64,000 bases of DNA from Paraglaciecola arctica (lineage in GTDB: Bacteria > Pseudomonadota > Gammaproteobacteria > Enterobacterales > Alteromonadaceae), in assembly GCF_018861065.1 (NCBI RefSeq), contig NZ_JAHKQO010000026.1:1-64000 (forward strand). Direction: 5' to 3'. Of this stretch, positions 9,819-18,948 are shown one piece after another. Made by a program: the position numbers and the translations under genes. Every line of letters begins with the position of its first letter. The first letter of the stretch is position 1. The notes under the pieces were generated by a model. It was given only the letters and a program-made list of their open reading frames with translations, was not told the DNA's origin and did no database searches.

Positions 9819-11950
9819 ATGGTAATTAATTTTCGGATACCGAAATTCTCAAAAGCAGTTTTAACATTAGTTTTATTAGTCAGTACTTTTTAGCAAGTGC
9901 TAGTTACCCCTTTGTTTTTGGTGGTGTCAATGATGACGACCCTACTTTAGGGTTAAATATTGACTCAAACTCTGACAATCCTGAAACTATGGCTGTTGGC
10001 GGAAACGGTTATTTGTATATTGGAGGCGATTTTTTAGGTGCCGATATCAATTTTTCTGCGAATTTTACTAACAACAATAGTTTAGTAAGCAGCACCATTG
10101 AAACACAAGTTAACGAATATACAGACGATGCTTTTATTGTAGCTTATAAAGCTAATACCGAACTGCAATGGGTTGTTTCCTTGCAAAGTGCAGACAATAG
10201 CCGAGTATATGCAGTTACCGCTGATGTCAGTGGAAACGTTTATGCTACCGGTTACTTTAACAGCACAGTACAAGGTTCTATGCAACTGAACCGCATCTCT
10301 TCCAATGGTGTCGTTACCCAACTTGGCTCTTTCTCCACTACCGCCAATCATGAAATGGCGTTTATATTGAAGCTGTCACCAAGTGGAAGCTTAACTTGGT
10401 TTAAAATATTAGATGGTTCTGGGGCAGACAGTGAATCAGCAGGGAGGGCTATTGCAATAGACGACGCTGAGAATGTTTATGTTGGCGGCGAATTTCGAGA
10501 CGAAATTGATTTTGATCCCAATGCGAATAGCACCTTAATCAGTTCGAATGATGGTGAAGACGACGATAACAGTGATGCTTTTGTCATAAAATTATCCAAT
10601 AGTGGTAGTTTATTATGGGTTAAAACCTTAGGTGGTGAAAACTCTGGTGATCAAATCAATGATATGGCAATTGATAGTGCCAATAACGCTCTATACATAG
10701 GTGGCACCTTATCTTCTGATTCCGATGGCGTGAACTTGGATGGAGACATCAACACCTTAGAGTTTGATTCTGAATCACCTGCAGGTGCAACAGACAATTC
10801 GGGTACTGAATCGGGTTATGACTTTGGTTTTGTGCAAAAGATTCAAACCACGGACGGTAACCTTGTATGGAGTCGAGTATTTTTAGCTGATGATTGTGAT
10901 GACGAATCCAACAGTTCAGTCAGTACCATTACCGTAAATTTGGCTGACAATTCAGTCTTTGTAGCAGGTAACTTTGATTATCTAATTGATTTTGACCCCT
11001 CTTTTACTGCCAATAGAACCACTGGTAGTAGCGGAGATGAGGACTTGTTTTTTGTTAAGTTAGATGCTTCTGGAAATTATCTTTGGCATGGCGTTTTAGG
11101 CAATCAAGCTGGAAATACCGACGAAGGAATTGACGCTATTCATTTTGGAAACGACAAGTTGTATATCTCCGGTGATTATAGCGGCGTATCAATTGTTGGT
11201 AGTGGCACAGCTGCAGGTATCTCTACCTGGGCAAATAATATTCCTGCCTCTAACGGTGACCAAGATGCATTGCTATTACAACTAAATGCCTCTGATGGCA
11301 GTTTTGTCTGGGCTAGAAACTTTGGTGGTACCGACTACGACACTGGCGACTCTTTTGCACAGGATAGTGACAACAACGTGTACTTTGCAGGTCAGTTCAA
11401 AAATACCATAGACTTGGACCCTTCAGTCAGTGTGTTAAATGCAACAACAAAGGATGGTATTGGCTCAGGTGGGCGTGATGCGTTTGTGGTTAAACTGAGT
11501 GAAAGCGGAGGCTTAATCACTGCAGTCAGCAATCCTCCAGTGGCTATCGCCAATGCAATTTTTAATTACGTACAGCAAAATCAATGGGGCAAAGTAGAAG
11601 GGGCTGATTCCTATGATCTTAATGGCGAATCCCTTAACTTCACGTGGCGACAAGTTGAAGGTCCACAATTAACTATATTGACTGATGATGAGGAACTCAC
11701 CTTTGTTGCTCCATTTGTAGATGAACTAGTACGTATCACCGTTGAATTAGTGGTGAGCAATGCCACCTTTAAAAGCCAACCGATTGAAGTATCATTTTTT
11801 GTTGGCCCGGATTCTAAAGCTGAATTTGACTTAGTCGACATTGCGGAAATTGCTGAAAAATCTGATGGTGGCGCTTTAGGTTATGCTGTGATGTTTTTAT
11901 TACTCTTAGTTGCTATGCGCCGCGGCGTTAAAGCATCGCCAAGAAAATAA
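9819..11950 (+). CDS. Secreted beta-propeller protein with GlyGly-CTERM-like tail, frameshifted after the signal peptide
   Basis: The body (open from 9890; first in-frame ATG 9989) encodes repeats of the SBBP type, with recurring units such as GNVYATGYF, NVYVGGEFRDEIDFDP and NNVYFAGQFKNTIDLDP. These suggest an Asp-rich, possibly Ca-binding propeller. An Ig/PKD-like region follows, then a tail SDGGALGY, a hydrophobic helix and RRG, which matches a GlyGly-CTERM (rhombosortase) sorting signal. An export signal is needed, and one exists just upstream: ATG 9819 starts MVINFRIPKFSKAVLTLVLL in another frame, which stops at TAG 9891-9893. Adding one T to the T5 run at 9887-9891 joins the two frames as STFLASASYPFVFGG with an ASA cleavage site, giving about 710 residues. 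The cause could be a sequencing error, a real mutation or slippage. The function is unknown; cell-surface display is inferred. Confidence 0.75.
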
Positions 11951-11986
11951 AGACTATTTCTTGGCGTCATTAACACCGTAATGACC

Positions 11987-12041
11987 GGGACTCTATAATA
12001 AACACAGCAAACGCTAGTTTATTATAGAGTCCCATTTTTTT
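11987..12041 (+). terminator. Strong Rho-independent terminator
   Basis: A perfect 17-base-pair stem (GGGACTCTATAATAAAC and its complement, 11987-12003 and 12017-12033) is followed by ATTTTTTT. It ends the propeller gene. The T run lies only on the plus-strand side, so it should not terminate the opposing cyanophycin transcript efficiently. Confidence 0.93.
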
Positions 12042-12080
12042 GCCAGATATTTAAGGCTTTAGCAATCCAGTCCAGCAATA

Positions 12081-13760
12081 CTATTGAGATAAATATTGGT
12101 GTACTTGTTCCCTTTCCGATAAAACAAATAACAAAACCACGTCACCCGTTTGCGCGTAATTCATGGCAATTTTTGCACCTGCTAGAGGGTCAGTCGCAAA
12201 CTGAATTTTTTGTGCAGGTACCGATTTTTGGCGTAAATGCTCAGCTACAACTTGTGGCACCTCACCTAATTCGCGCCCCCTCAGATATCGCTGTAATTCA
12301 GTAACAACATATAAACTGGCATCCAACGCTATGACTGCGTCGGTGAGATCACAAATTTCTTGATCACTTCTGTCGCCAGCATGGCTAAACATTACAATCT
12401 TGCGCTTAGCCGGTAATTGATTAACCGTTTTTACTACCGCTTGCATACTATGTTCATTATGAGCAAAGTCCACCAGCACCTTAATACCTTTAGTGTCGTA
12501 AAAATTGCCTCTTCCGGGATTGTCTTGAGCATTACTTCCAAAACTCAGTAGACCCTCGTAGATTGCCTGTGTAGATAGATTCATTGCTTTGCATAAACCC
12601 ACTACACCCAATGCATTTTGAACATTATGCTGGGCAGCCCCATTAAGCGTCATAGGAACCTGGTCTAATGCTGCGATACATTCTTCGTCACTGCCTAAGG
12701 CATAAATAATATGCTTATCACGAATAAAGACAGCCGCTTTACCTGACCTTAACTGACCCTGGATCAGAGGATTACTTTCTTGGGTGCTAAACCAACAAAT
12801 CTTTTTATCGAGTTGTAGTCCCTGTTCGACCACGAGTTTATTGTCAGCATTCAATACTAACGTGCCATTTTCATCTAATCCTTTGGCCACCACAAACTTG
12901 GTTTGCGCTAACTCTGTAACGGTATTGATTCCATATTGGCCTAAATGATCGCTGGCAACATTAGTAATCAAAGCCGCGTTGACTGCATCAATTGGAATGC
13001 CTCTTCTTAATATTCCACCACGAGCAACCTCTAAAAACCCAAGTTCAGTGCGCGGATCCCTGAGTAACATTCTCGCCCCGCCCGGCCCCGAGTAATCACC
13101 GGTGTCAATGATGTCTTCACCCACACGAATAAAGTCAGTGGACGTAACTCCAGCAACAAAACCTGCCGCTTTAGCAATGTGCGAGGCTAAGCGCACGCTG
13201 GTAGACTTACCATTGGTACCAGTAATAAAAGCCCGTGGAATATCTTGGTATTGCTGCCACTGAATACTAGACAACGCGGGCAAAGCGCGAGCCGGCCAAG
13301 TTTGTGACGATTTCCCCATCCCCAAACTGACTTCGTCGTCATCTACAATACAACTGACGTTATGTTGATGTGCAGCTTGCAAAAGAGCGATTAACTCAGG
13401 ATTACGCTCTTCAGCCAATTCGAGCTGCAATTCGTTGAGCCGTTGCCGCCAATCAGGTGTAACTGCGCTTTGTAACTCTGCTACAGCGCAGTGCCACGCT
13501 AATTCAGCGAGGTCGCAAGCACAATACAGTGCATCCATAGGGGCGCTGAGCGCTAAATTTGCCCCTTCTTTATGCAACCGATAGGTAGTTTTCTGCTGCC
13601 AACCAAACTCAGTTAGCAGCGTTGTTGCCCAGCGCTGCCAAAGTGTCACGACTGCATTTTTATCAATGCCAGCAATAAACACATCGACAATGGCGCCGGG
13701 ATGTTCCCACAATAAATTTGGCCCAGTTAAGCGCCTAGCTTCGTCTAGCTCTAATCGCAT
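12081..13760 (-). CDS. Mur-ligase-like protein, CphA' type, paired with cyanophycin synthetase
   Basis: This 559-residue protein resembles only the Mur-ligase half of cyanophycin synthetase. The ATP loop GTNGKST lies at 181-187, followed by the family-specific stretch LRDPRTELGFLEVARGGIL and NVASDHLGQYGINT, close to the same segments in the neighbouring CphA. The Mur C-terminal domain has DFAHNEHSMQAV. The first 165 residues are not an ATP-grasp domain, so it probably cannot make cyanophycin alone. It starts 13 bases after the end of cphA and is surely co-transcribed. Proteins of this shape, called CphA', are known beside CphA in some proteobacteria, and their role is unsettled. It could ligate Arg or another amino acid to Asp-containing acceptors, or modify the polymer; that is inference. 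Confidence 0.82.
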   Translation of the reverse strand: MRLELDEARRLTGPNLLWEHPGAIVDVFIAGIDKNAVVTLWQRWATTLLTEFGWQQKTTYRLHKEGANLALSAPMDALYCACDLAELAWHCAVAELQSAVTPDWRQRLNELQLELAEERNPELIALLQAAHQHNVSCIVDDDEVSLGMGKSSQTWPARALPALSSIQWQQYQDIPRAFITGTNGKSTSVRLASHIAKAAGFVAGVTSTDFIRVGEDIIDTGDYSGPGGARMLLRDPRTELGFLEVARGGILRRGIPIDAVNAALITNVASDHLGQYGINTVTELAQTKFVVAKGLDENGTLVLNADNKLVVEQGLQLDKKICWFSTQESNPLIQGQLRSGKAAVFIRDKHIIYALGSDEECIAALDQVPMTLNGAAQHNVQNALGVVGLCKAMNLSTQAIYEGLLSFGSNAQDNPGRGNFYDTKGIKVLVDFAHNEHSMQAVVKTVNQLPAKRKIVMFSHAGDRSDQEICDLTDAVIALDASLYVVTELQRYLRGRELGEVPQVVAEHLRQKSVPAQKIQFATDPLAGAKIAMNYAQTGDVVLLFVLSEREQVHQYLSQ

Positions 13761-13773
13761 GATCCACTATTCC

Positions 13774-16590
13774 TCAATCAGAATCTTCGTCATGCTCAAT
13801 CACTAAACGCACGCCTCGCTCATCATGAACTAGTGACTCCCCTGCATTTAATTCGAACTTATGCTCTGTTGGTTCAAATAGTTTTTCAGGAAAATCTTGA
13901 GATGGTGTTTCGTCTTGCTTGTCCAAGTCGCCACTTCCCTTAAAGTGCACAATCTGTTTCCAGCAACGGGTAATGTTGTCGCCCAAAATGATTAACAAAT
14001 CCCCTTTATTACAATCTCTGAGTCCTTGTTCAACAGCTTCTTCTTCAGATGGAATAATTTGAATATTTGCTTCATCGATCCCGGCTTCAAGTAAAGTTTG
14101 CTTCAGTAATTGCGGCACCTCGTCGTGCCCTCTGCCACGTCTATCATCATCTGCCTTGCAAATGAAGCTATCGAATCCCTTAGCAGTGATATTTGAAGCC
14201 GCAATAACGTCTTCATCGCGTCTATCTCCTGGCATAGCCAGTATAATTCGGCGTTTTCCAGTGACATCTAATCGTGTCGCTAAATCAGTGATGGTTTCAA
14301 TTGCTGCTGGATTATGGGCGTAGTCGAGAATAACTTTAAAAGGTAATTCATCGTATATATTCAATCGACCAGGAGCCTGATAGAAAGACGTATTGAAAAT
14401 TCGCAAACCTTGGCGAATATTTTCCAGAGAGGTATCAAAACTATAAGCAATGGCTGCGGCAAACATAGCATTTTGCACGTTGTGCATCGCTTTACCTTCA
14501 ACGGTTGCCGGGATTAAATGGGTCCAAAGTAATGGTATATGCGCACCTTTATCATAGATAGTGATCATATCTCCATTGATACCCTTTTCGAGCACAGCCG
14601 CCAATCCACCACTGCGAATATGTTCTCGCACTAATCCATGACCCGAGTCCATGGTTACATAACAAATACGCTCAGCATCACAAAAGTCAGCCATTTGTAG
14701 ACATAAATGATCGTCAGCGTTGAGTACCACCACATCTTGAGCCACCTCAACCACAACGCGTTTTATTTGCGCCAATTGCTCTACTGTATTGATTCCCCTT
14801 TGGCCTAGGTGGTCAGCGGTCACGTTAAGACAAGCGCCAACGTTACAGCTGGTATAACCCAATCCACGTTTTAGGATCCCACCTCTTGCGGTTTCCATTA
14901 TGGCGAAATCAACATTAGGGTCACGTAATACAATTTGCGCAGCAGTGGGGCCCGTCATATCGCCTTTTACGCTTAAATGCCCGTCAATATACACCCCATC
15001 TGTTGATGTCATACCTGTGGTAAATCCAGACGACTTCATGATGCTGGCTAACATACGAGAGGTAGTAGTTTTACCATTGGTTCCGGTAATAGCGGCAATT
15101 GGAATTCGCGAATGACTACCAACGGGAAACAACATGTCGATAACTTTTCCAGCCACATCTCTTGGGGTACCTTCGCTGGGTGCAACATGCATTCTAAAGC
15201 CTGGCGCTGCGTTACATTCACAAATACCGCCACCAATTTCTTTATAAGATTTACTAATGTCATCTGTTAAAAAGTCTACCCCGCCAACATCAAGCCCAAT
15301 AGCCTTAATCGAGCGTACTGCCATATCTCTGTTATCAGGGTGCACAATATCTGTCACGTCTATAGCGGTACCGCCAGTTGAAAGATTGGCTGTAGAGCGT
15401 AAAAAGAAAACTTGACCTTGTTCCAGCACTGTGTGTTTGTTGTAGTCTGCCTCTTCTAATAATCGTTCGGCTTGGCTATCTAACTCTAATCTTGTTAGGA
15501 CTTTTTCATGTCCAATACCTCGGCGGGGATCTAAGTTTACAATATCGACCAGTTCTTCAATATTGCTCACGCCATCTCCGACAACGTGGCCAGGCACTCG
15601 CTTTGCAACGGCAACGAGCTCATCGTTAACCACCAACATTCTGTGATCAAAACCAGTCAAAAAGCTTTCAATTAAAATCGCTTTGCTGGTACCGTGTTTC
15701 TGGGCTTCATGGTAAGCGGTAACTACTTCTTCATCTGTTGTGAGGTTAATACTCACGCCTCTTCCGTGATTAGCATTGAGAGGTTTGACTACCACAGGGT
15801 AACCTATGCGATTGGCTGCTCGTGTAGCCTGCCTTTCGCCATATACCATCATTTGTTTGGGTACCGGCAATCCTAAGTCATTCAGTAAATTATGAGTGTC
15901 TTCTTTGTCACAGGAAATTTCTACTGCAATATGTTTAGTTTGACTGGTAATAGTCGCTTGAATACGTTGTTGATACTTTCCGTGACCAAACTGCACTAGA
16001 CTGTATTCGTTAAGTCTTAGCCACGGGATATTTCGCTGCTCTGCCGCTGCCACTAATGAGCCAGTACTTGGTCCAAATTCTTTGCGCTGCGCCATACGCA
16101 CAAAACTGCGGAGTTCATCGGTAAAATCAAAGTCGTCGTCAATATCAGCTTGAATAGCTTGTTGCACGTTCGCTGGCATCAAGTGAGTCAATAAACGCAT
16201 GCCTAACGCACCCGCTTCGAGCCCTACGTCTCTTTGTTGATATTGATAAACAACATTGTAACAGCCTGACTTTTTCAAACTCCTAGTGCGACCAAAGTTA
16301 ACTGATGAGCCTGCTAAGTTTTGTAATTCAAGCGCCACGTGTTCCCAAATATGTCCAATCCAAGTGCCCTCATCTTCTCGCAAACGCCTGATGAAGCCAC
16401 CTTCTTCTCCATAAGAACATCCATGGCTTTGCAAAGTAGGCAAGGCTGTAATCAATCCCTCTATAAATTCGGCCCCTAATTTTGCCGAAGGCCATTGTTC
16501 TAATTCGCCTATATCGATTTGATAGCGAATAACCGGGAAGTTAGCGTAGATATTAGGACCAACATACACATTTTTGCTGAGGATTTTCAT
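13774..16590 (-). CDS. cphA: Cyanophycin synthetase
   Basis: This 938-residue enzyme polymerises L-aspartate and L-arginine into cyanophycin using ATP. The N-domain (about 1-215) contains HIWEH at 80-84, compatible with the extra hydrolytic site reported in some CphA N-domains. The ATP-grasp domain (about 220-475) has YPVVVKPLNANHGRGVSINL and adds Asp to the backbone. The Mur-ligase domain begins near 495, with GTNGKTT at 503-509 and METARGGILKRG, and adds Arg to the side chain. Length is slightly above the usual 870-900 because of an acidic C-terminal tail of about 50 residues ending in EHDEDSD. The start ATG has AGGA about 11 bases upstream. A Mur-like partner follows, and cyanophycinase and isoaspartyl dipeptidase lie upstream, giving a full make-and-break set for a nitrogen reserve polymer. 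Confidence 0.95.
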   Translation of the reverse strand: MKILSKNVYVGPNIYANFPVIRYQIDIGELEQWPSAKLGAEFIEGLITALPTLQSHGCSYGEEGGFIRRLREDEGTWIGHIWEHVALELQNLAGSSVNFGRTRSLKKSGCYNVVYQYQQRDVGLEAGALGMRLLTHLMPANVQQAIQADIDDDFDFTDELRSFVRMAQRKEFGPSTGSLVAAAEQRNIPWLRLNEYSLVQFGHGKYQQRIQATITSQTKHIAVEISCDKEDTHNLLNDLGLPVPKQMMVYGERQATRAANRIGYPVVVKPLNANHGRGVSINLTTDEEVVTAYHEAQKHGTSKAILIESFLTGFDHRMLVVNDELVAVAKRVPGHVVGDGVSNIEELVDIVNLDPRRGIGHEKVLTRLELDSQAERLLEEADYNKHTVLEQGQVFFLRSTANLSTGGTAIDVTDIVHPDNRDMAVRSIKAIGLDVGGVDFLTDDISKSYKEIGGGICECNAAPGFRMHVAPSEGTPRDVAGKVIDMLFPVGSHSRIPIAAITGTNGKTTTSRMLASIMKSSGFTTGMTSTDGVYIDGHLSVKGDMTGPTAAQIVLRDPNVDFAIMETARGGILKRGLGYTSCNVGACLNVTADHLGQRGINTVEQLAQIKRVVVEVAQDVVVLNADDHLCLQMADFCDAERICYVTMDSGHGLVREHIRSGGLAAVLEKGINGDMITIYDKGAHIPLLWTHLIPATVEGKAMHNVQNAMFAAAIAYSFDTSLENIRQGLRIFNTSFYQAPGRLNIYDELPFKVILDYAHNPAAIETITDLATRLDVTGKRRIILAMPGDRRDEDVIAASNITAKGFDSFICKADDDRRGRGHDEVPQLLKQTLLEAGIDEANIQIIPSEEEAVEQGLRDCNKGDLLIILGDNITRCWKQIVHFKGSGDLDKQDETPSQDFPEKLFEPTEHKFELNAGESLVHDERGVRLVIEHDEDSD

Positions 16591-16657
16591 AGGCTAAGTT
16601 TTCCTGATCGAGAGTGACTAAAATAAGAATGCGCTGATTGTTTACGCACCAAACTAA

Positions 16658-16685
16658 CTTATAGAAAAACGACCACAAGCGCCAA
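16658..16685 (-). promoter_or_regulatory. Likely sigma-70 promoter of cphA
   Basis: On the minus strand TTGGCG (16685-16680) and TATAAG (16663-16658) are separated by 16 bases. Transcription would start near 16651, about 60 bases before the cphA ATG. The position after the cphB terminator supports cphA having its own promoter. No sigma-54 element was found here. Confidence 0.5.
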
Positions 16686-16721
16686 TTTTTTTAGCGTGTT
16701 TGCAACAATTGTTTGGAATCA

Positions 16722-16754
16722 AAATGGGCCACTATAAATATCAGTGGCCCGTTT
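16722..16754 (-). terminator. Terminator after cphB
   Basis: GGGCCACT and AGTGGCCC form an 8-base-pair stem (16726-16750) flanked by A/T runs on both sides. On the minus strand it follows the cphB stop and is followed by ATTTTGATT. It separates the degradation genes (iadA-cphB) from the synthesis genes (cphA and its partner), so the two halves can be expressed independently. Confidence 0.8.
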
Positions 16755-16766
16755 TAAAAAGATGGG

Positions 16767-17585
16767 TTATTCGATGTAGGCTTTTCGGTCGTTAATGTTG
16801 TAGCGACTTCCATTGGCCAATATATGAAGTTTTAAATTTAGCAATGTAAGCGCATCACCACTACGCGCTTCAGCCATTGAAGAATGTTCTATATCTGAAG
16901 GGTCAATAACCGTAATTGCGCCGCTGCCCACTACTGTAAATTCATTGTCACCATCGATAAACGCAGCAGTATCTTCATCTAGCCCCATACCGAGCAAAAA
17001 CGGATTGTAGGACACAGCACTTAACAACCGCGACAATCTATTTCGCTCATTAAAATGTTGATCGACGACTATGGTATTGATTAGTCCCATGCCTGGCGCT
17101 AAATTCACACCGTCTTCAGTAGGCACTATGCCAGTATTACCACCGGTGATCATATGTTGTGACACTATGGCCGCACCCGCTGAGGTGCCAGCTACATGTA
17201 CACCTTGAGCATTTAGCTTTCGAATGGTTTGGGCGATGGGTGTACCGCCTAAAATAGTCGACAGCCGCAATTGATTTCCACCAGTAATAAATATGCCAGT
17301 GCAGCTTTCTAGTTGGGTAACATATTGTTCTTTTTTAGCGTCATTGCGATCACTAATAGGTAACCAATGAGTATTCCCTGCGCCTAGATCTCTAAATATA
17401 TTCTGATATCTTTCACCGGTATCTTGTAATTGTGAAGCTGTGGGAACGATACAAATATCGGCTTCACTACCACCACATAACTCAACAAACTTTTTTAAGA
17501 TTTCTGGGTTATCAATTTTTTCTTCAGCACCACCAATAGGTATCACAAACCCGCGTTGCTGCCCTTTAATATCTGGAGACGGCAT
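16767..17585 (-). CDS. cphB: Cyanophycinase (peptidase S51)
   Basis: This 272-residue serine hydrolase cuts cyanophycin into beta-Asp-Arg dipeptides. The start GFVIPIGGAEEK, the block GIFITGGNQLRL and the nucleophile elbow AGTSAGA (Ser135) are hallmarks of the S51 family, and the length is normal. There is no signal peptide, so it acts on intracellular granules. It begins two bases after the isoaspartyl dipeptidase stop and must share its transcript; the dipeptidase would then split the released dipeptides. A terminator follows. The identification is firm because both the motif set and the neighbours agree. Confidence 0.94.
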   Translation of the reverse strand: MPSPDIKGQQRGFVIPIGGAEEKIDNPEILKKFVELCGGSEADICIVPTASQLQDTGERYQNIFRDLGAGNTHWLPISDRNDAKKEQYVTQLESCTGIFITGGNQLRLSTILGGTPIAQTIRKLNAQGVHVAGTSAGAAIVSQHMITGGNTGIVPTEDGVNLAPGMGLINTIVVDQHFNERNRLSRLLSAVSYNPFLLGMGLDEDTAAFIDGDNEFTVVGSGAITVIDPSDIEHSSMAEARSGDALTLLNLKLHILANGSRYNINDRKAYIE

Positions 17586-17587
17586 TT

Positions 17588-18775
17588 TTATTCCTCAAAC
17601 GTACCTTTCTTAACAACTGTTTTATTGTAGATATGCCAAACACCGTTTGCCATCACATGGCTTATTCGGTTTTGTGTATCTAAAACGATTAAATCAGCGT
17701 CCATTCCAAGTGCTATTCGACCTTTATTTTTAAAGTTCATTAGCGTTGCAACATTGCTTGTAAAAAATGCCAAGCAATCTTCAATTTTTGTTCCTTGATC
17801 CAGCAATTCATAAAACACATGAGTCATGGCTATCGAATTAGCAAAATCCATTTTGGTCATATGACCATGGCAATCAAAATTAGGCAGACACCCACCACCA
17901 TCTGAGCTGATGGTTAATTTGTCTTGGGGGTAGTCGCTATTAATATAACGCAGTAACGCATCGGCTGGCTCATAACCTACCTCACCGGTTTCAAATGCGG
18001 TGACATCGATCCAGCAACCTTGCTTGGTTAATTCACAGGCTTCAGCAAATAGTTCTCTGCGCCTGTTTACATGGGTAGGGTTAAAGGTTTTGGCCGGGAT
18101 TTCCGAAGAAGATAACGCTTGGCGCACTAATTCTAAACCGCGCTCGCCATCACCTAAATGCAAATGCACGACTCCCGCTTTTCCAGTCATTAAACGAGAA
18201 ACATGAGCCTCTGATGCGACTTTTAATAATTCATTGAGTGTGGGTTGTGATGATCTATGGTCACTGATAGCTAGTTCGCCCACCCCCACTATGGGCTCAA
18301 TAAAAACAATATCGCTTCTTATTGACCCGGTAAGCGTAGTAGGAGGTAAGTGATAGCCGCCCGTGTAACAAAAAGCGGACAAACCTTCTTCACGTAGCGC
18401 GTAAACTTGAGCCAATAACGATTCAGTGTTCCGCGTTAAATCATCGGTTCCCAATAACCCAACCGTAGTGGTGACTCCTGCTAAAGTAAATTGACTTAAG
18501 GGCACGGGAGGAACTCGGGTTGAAAAACCTGCTTCACCTCCACCACCGGTAATGTGAGTATGCGCGTCGATAAAACCAGGAAGCAATGCTTGGCCTTGCA
18601 AGTTGATTACTTCACATTCAAACAGCGAGTCCATTTCAGGTAACTCATCACCTAAATACAGAATTTTTCCACCGCCCACCACAAGATGCTTCATGCCTAT
18701 GGCCTGTGGCGCATAAACATTAGCATTTTTGAATAAAGTTATTGAACTAGATGAAGCCACAGAATTTACCGACAT
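17588..18775 (-). CDS. iadA: Isoaspartyl dipeptidase
   Basis: This is a metal-dependent amidohydrolase that cleaves beta-aspartyl dipeptides, here most likely beta-Asp-Arg from cyanophycin. It shows the metal-binding GFIDAHTHITGGGGEAG, TVGLLGTDD, the segment KAGVVHLHLGDG with the lysine position carboxylated in the family, and SSDGGG near the C-terminus. From the ATG at 18775 the protein has 395 residues, close to the usual 390. A GTG at 18850 would add 25 unconserved residues, and neither start has a clear Shine-Dalgarno. It lies two bases upstream of cphB and is divergent from the M20 peptidase gene, so the 170-base interval probably holds two promoters. Confidence 0.9.
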   Translation of the reverse strand: MSVNSVASSSSITLFKNANVYAPQAIGMKHLVVGGGKILYLGDELPEMDSLFECEVINLQGQALLPGFIDAHTHITGGGGEAGFSTRVPPVPLSQFTLAGVTTTVGLLGTDDLTRNTESLLAQVYALREEGLSAFCYTGGYHLPPTTLTGSIRSDIVFIEPIVGVGELAISDHRSSQPTLNELLKVASEAHVSRLMTGKAGVVHLHLGDGERGLELVRQALSSSEIPAKTFNPTHVNRRRELFAEACELTKQGCWIDVTAFETGEVGYEPADALLRYINSDYPQDKLTISSDGGGCLPNFDCHGHMTKMDFANSIAMTHVFYELLDQGTKIEDCLAFFTSNVATLMNFKNKGRIALGMDADLIVLDTQNRISHVMANGVWHIYNKTVVKKGTFEE

Positions 18776-18948
18776 ATAAAAATAAGATGAAAACAGCGCG
18801 ATCCTAAAGCACTCAAAGCCGCTTAGCAAAGGCTTTGTCAGCTTAATCACAGTATAAAACCAAGATAAAGTGCAGTAGGTAACTGCAATTCATAAAAAAT
18901 AGGACTAAAGTGCTGACTTGTTCATCATCTATACATGGAAAGACTAGC

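Noticed and set aside
16591-16725. Sigma-54 or NtrC control of cphA
   Set aside because: No GG-N10-GC element or NtrC dyad was found; a sigma-70-like pair fits instead.
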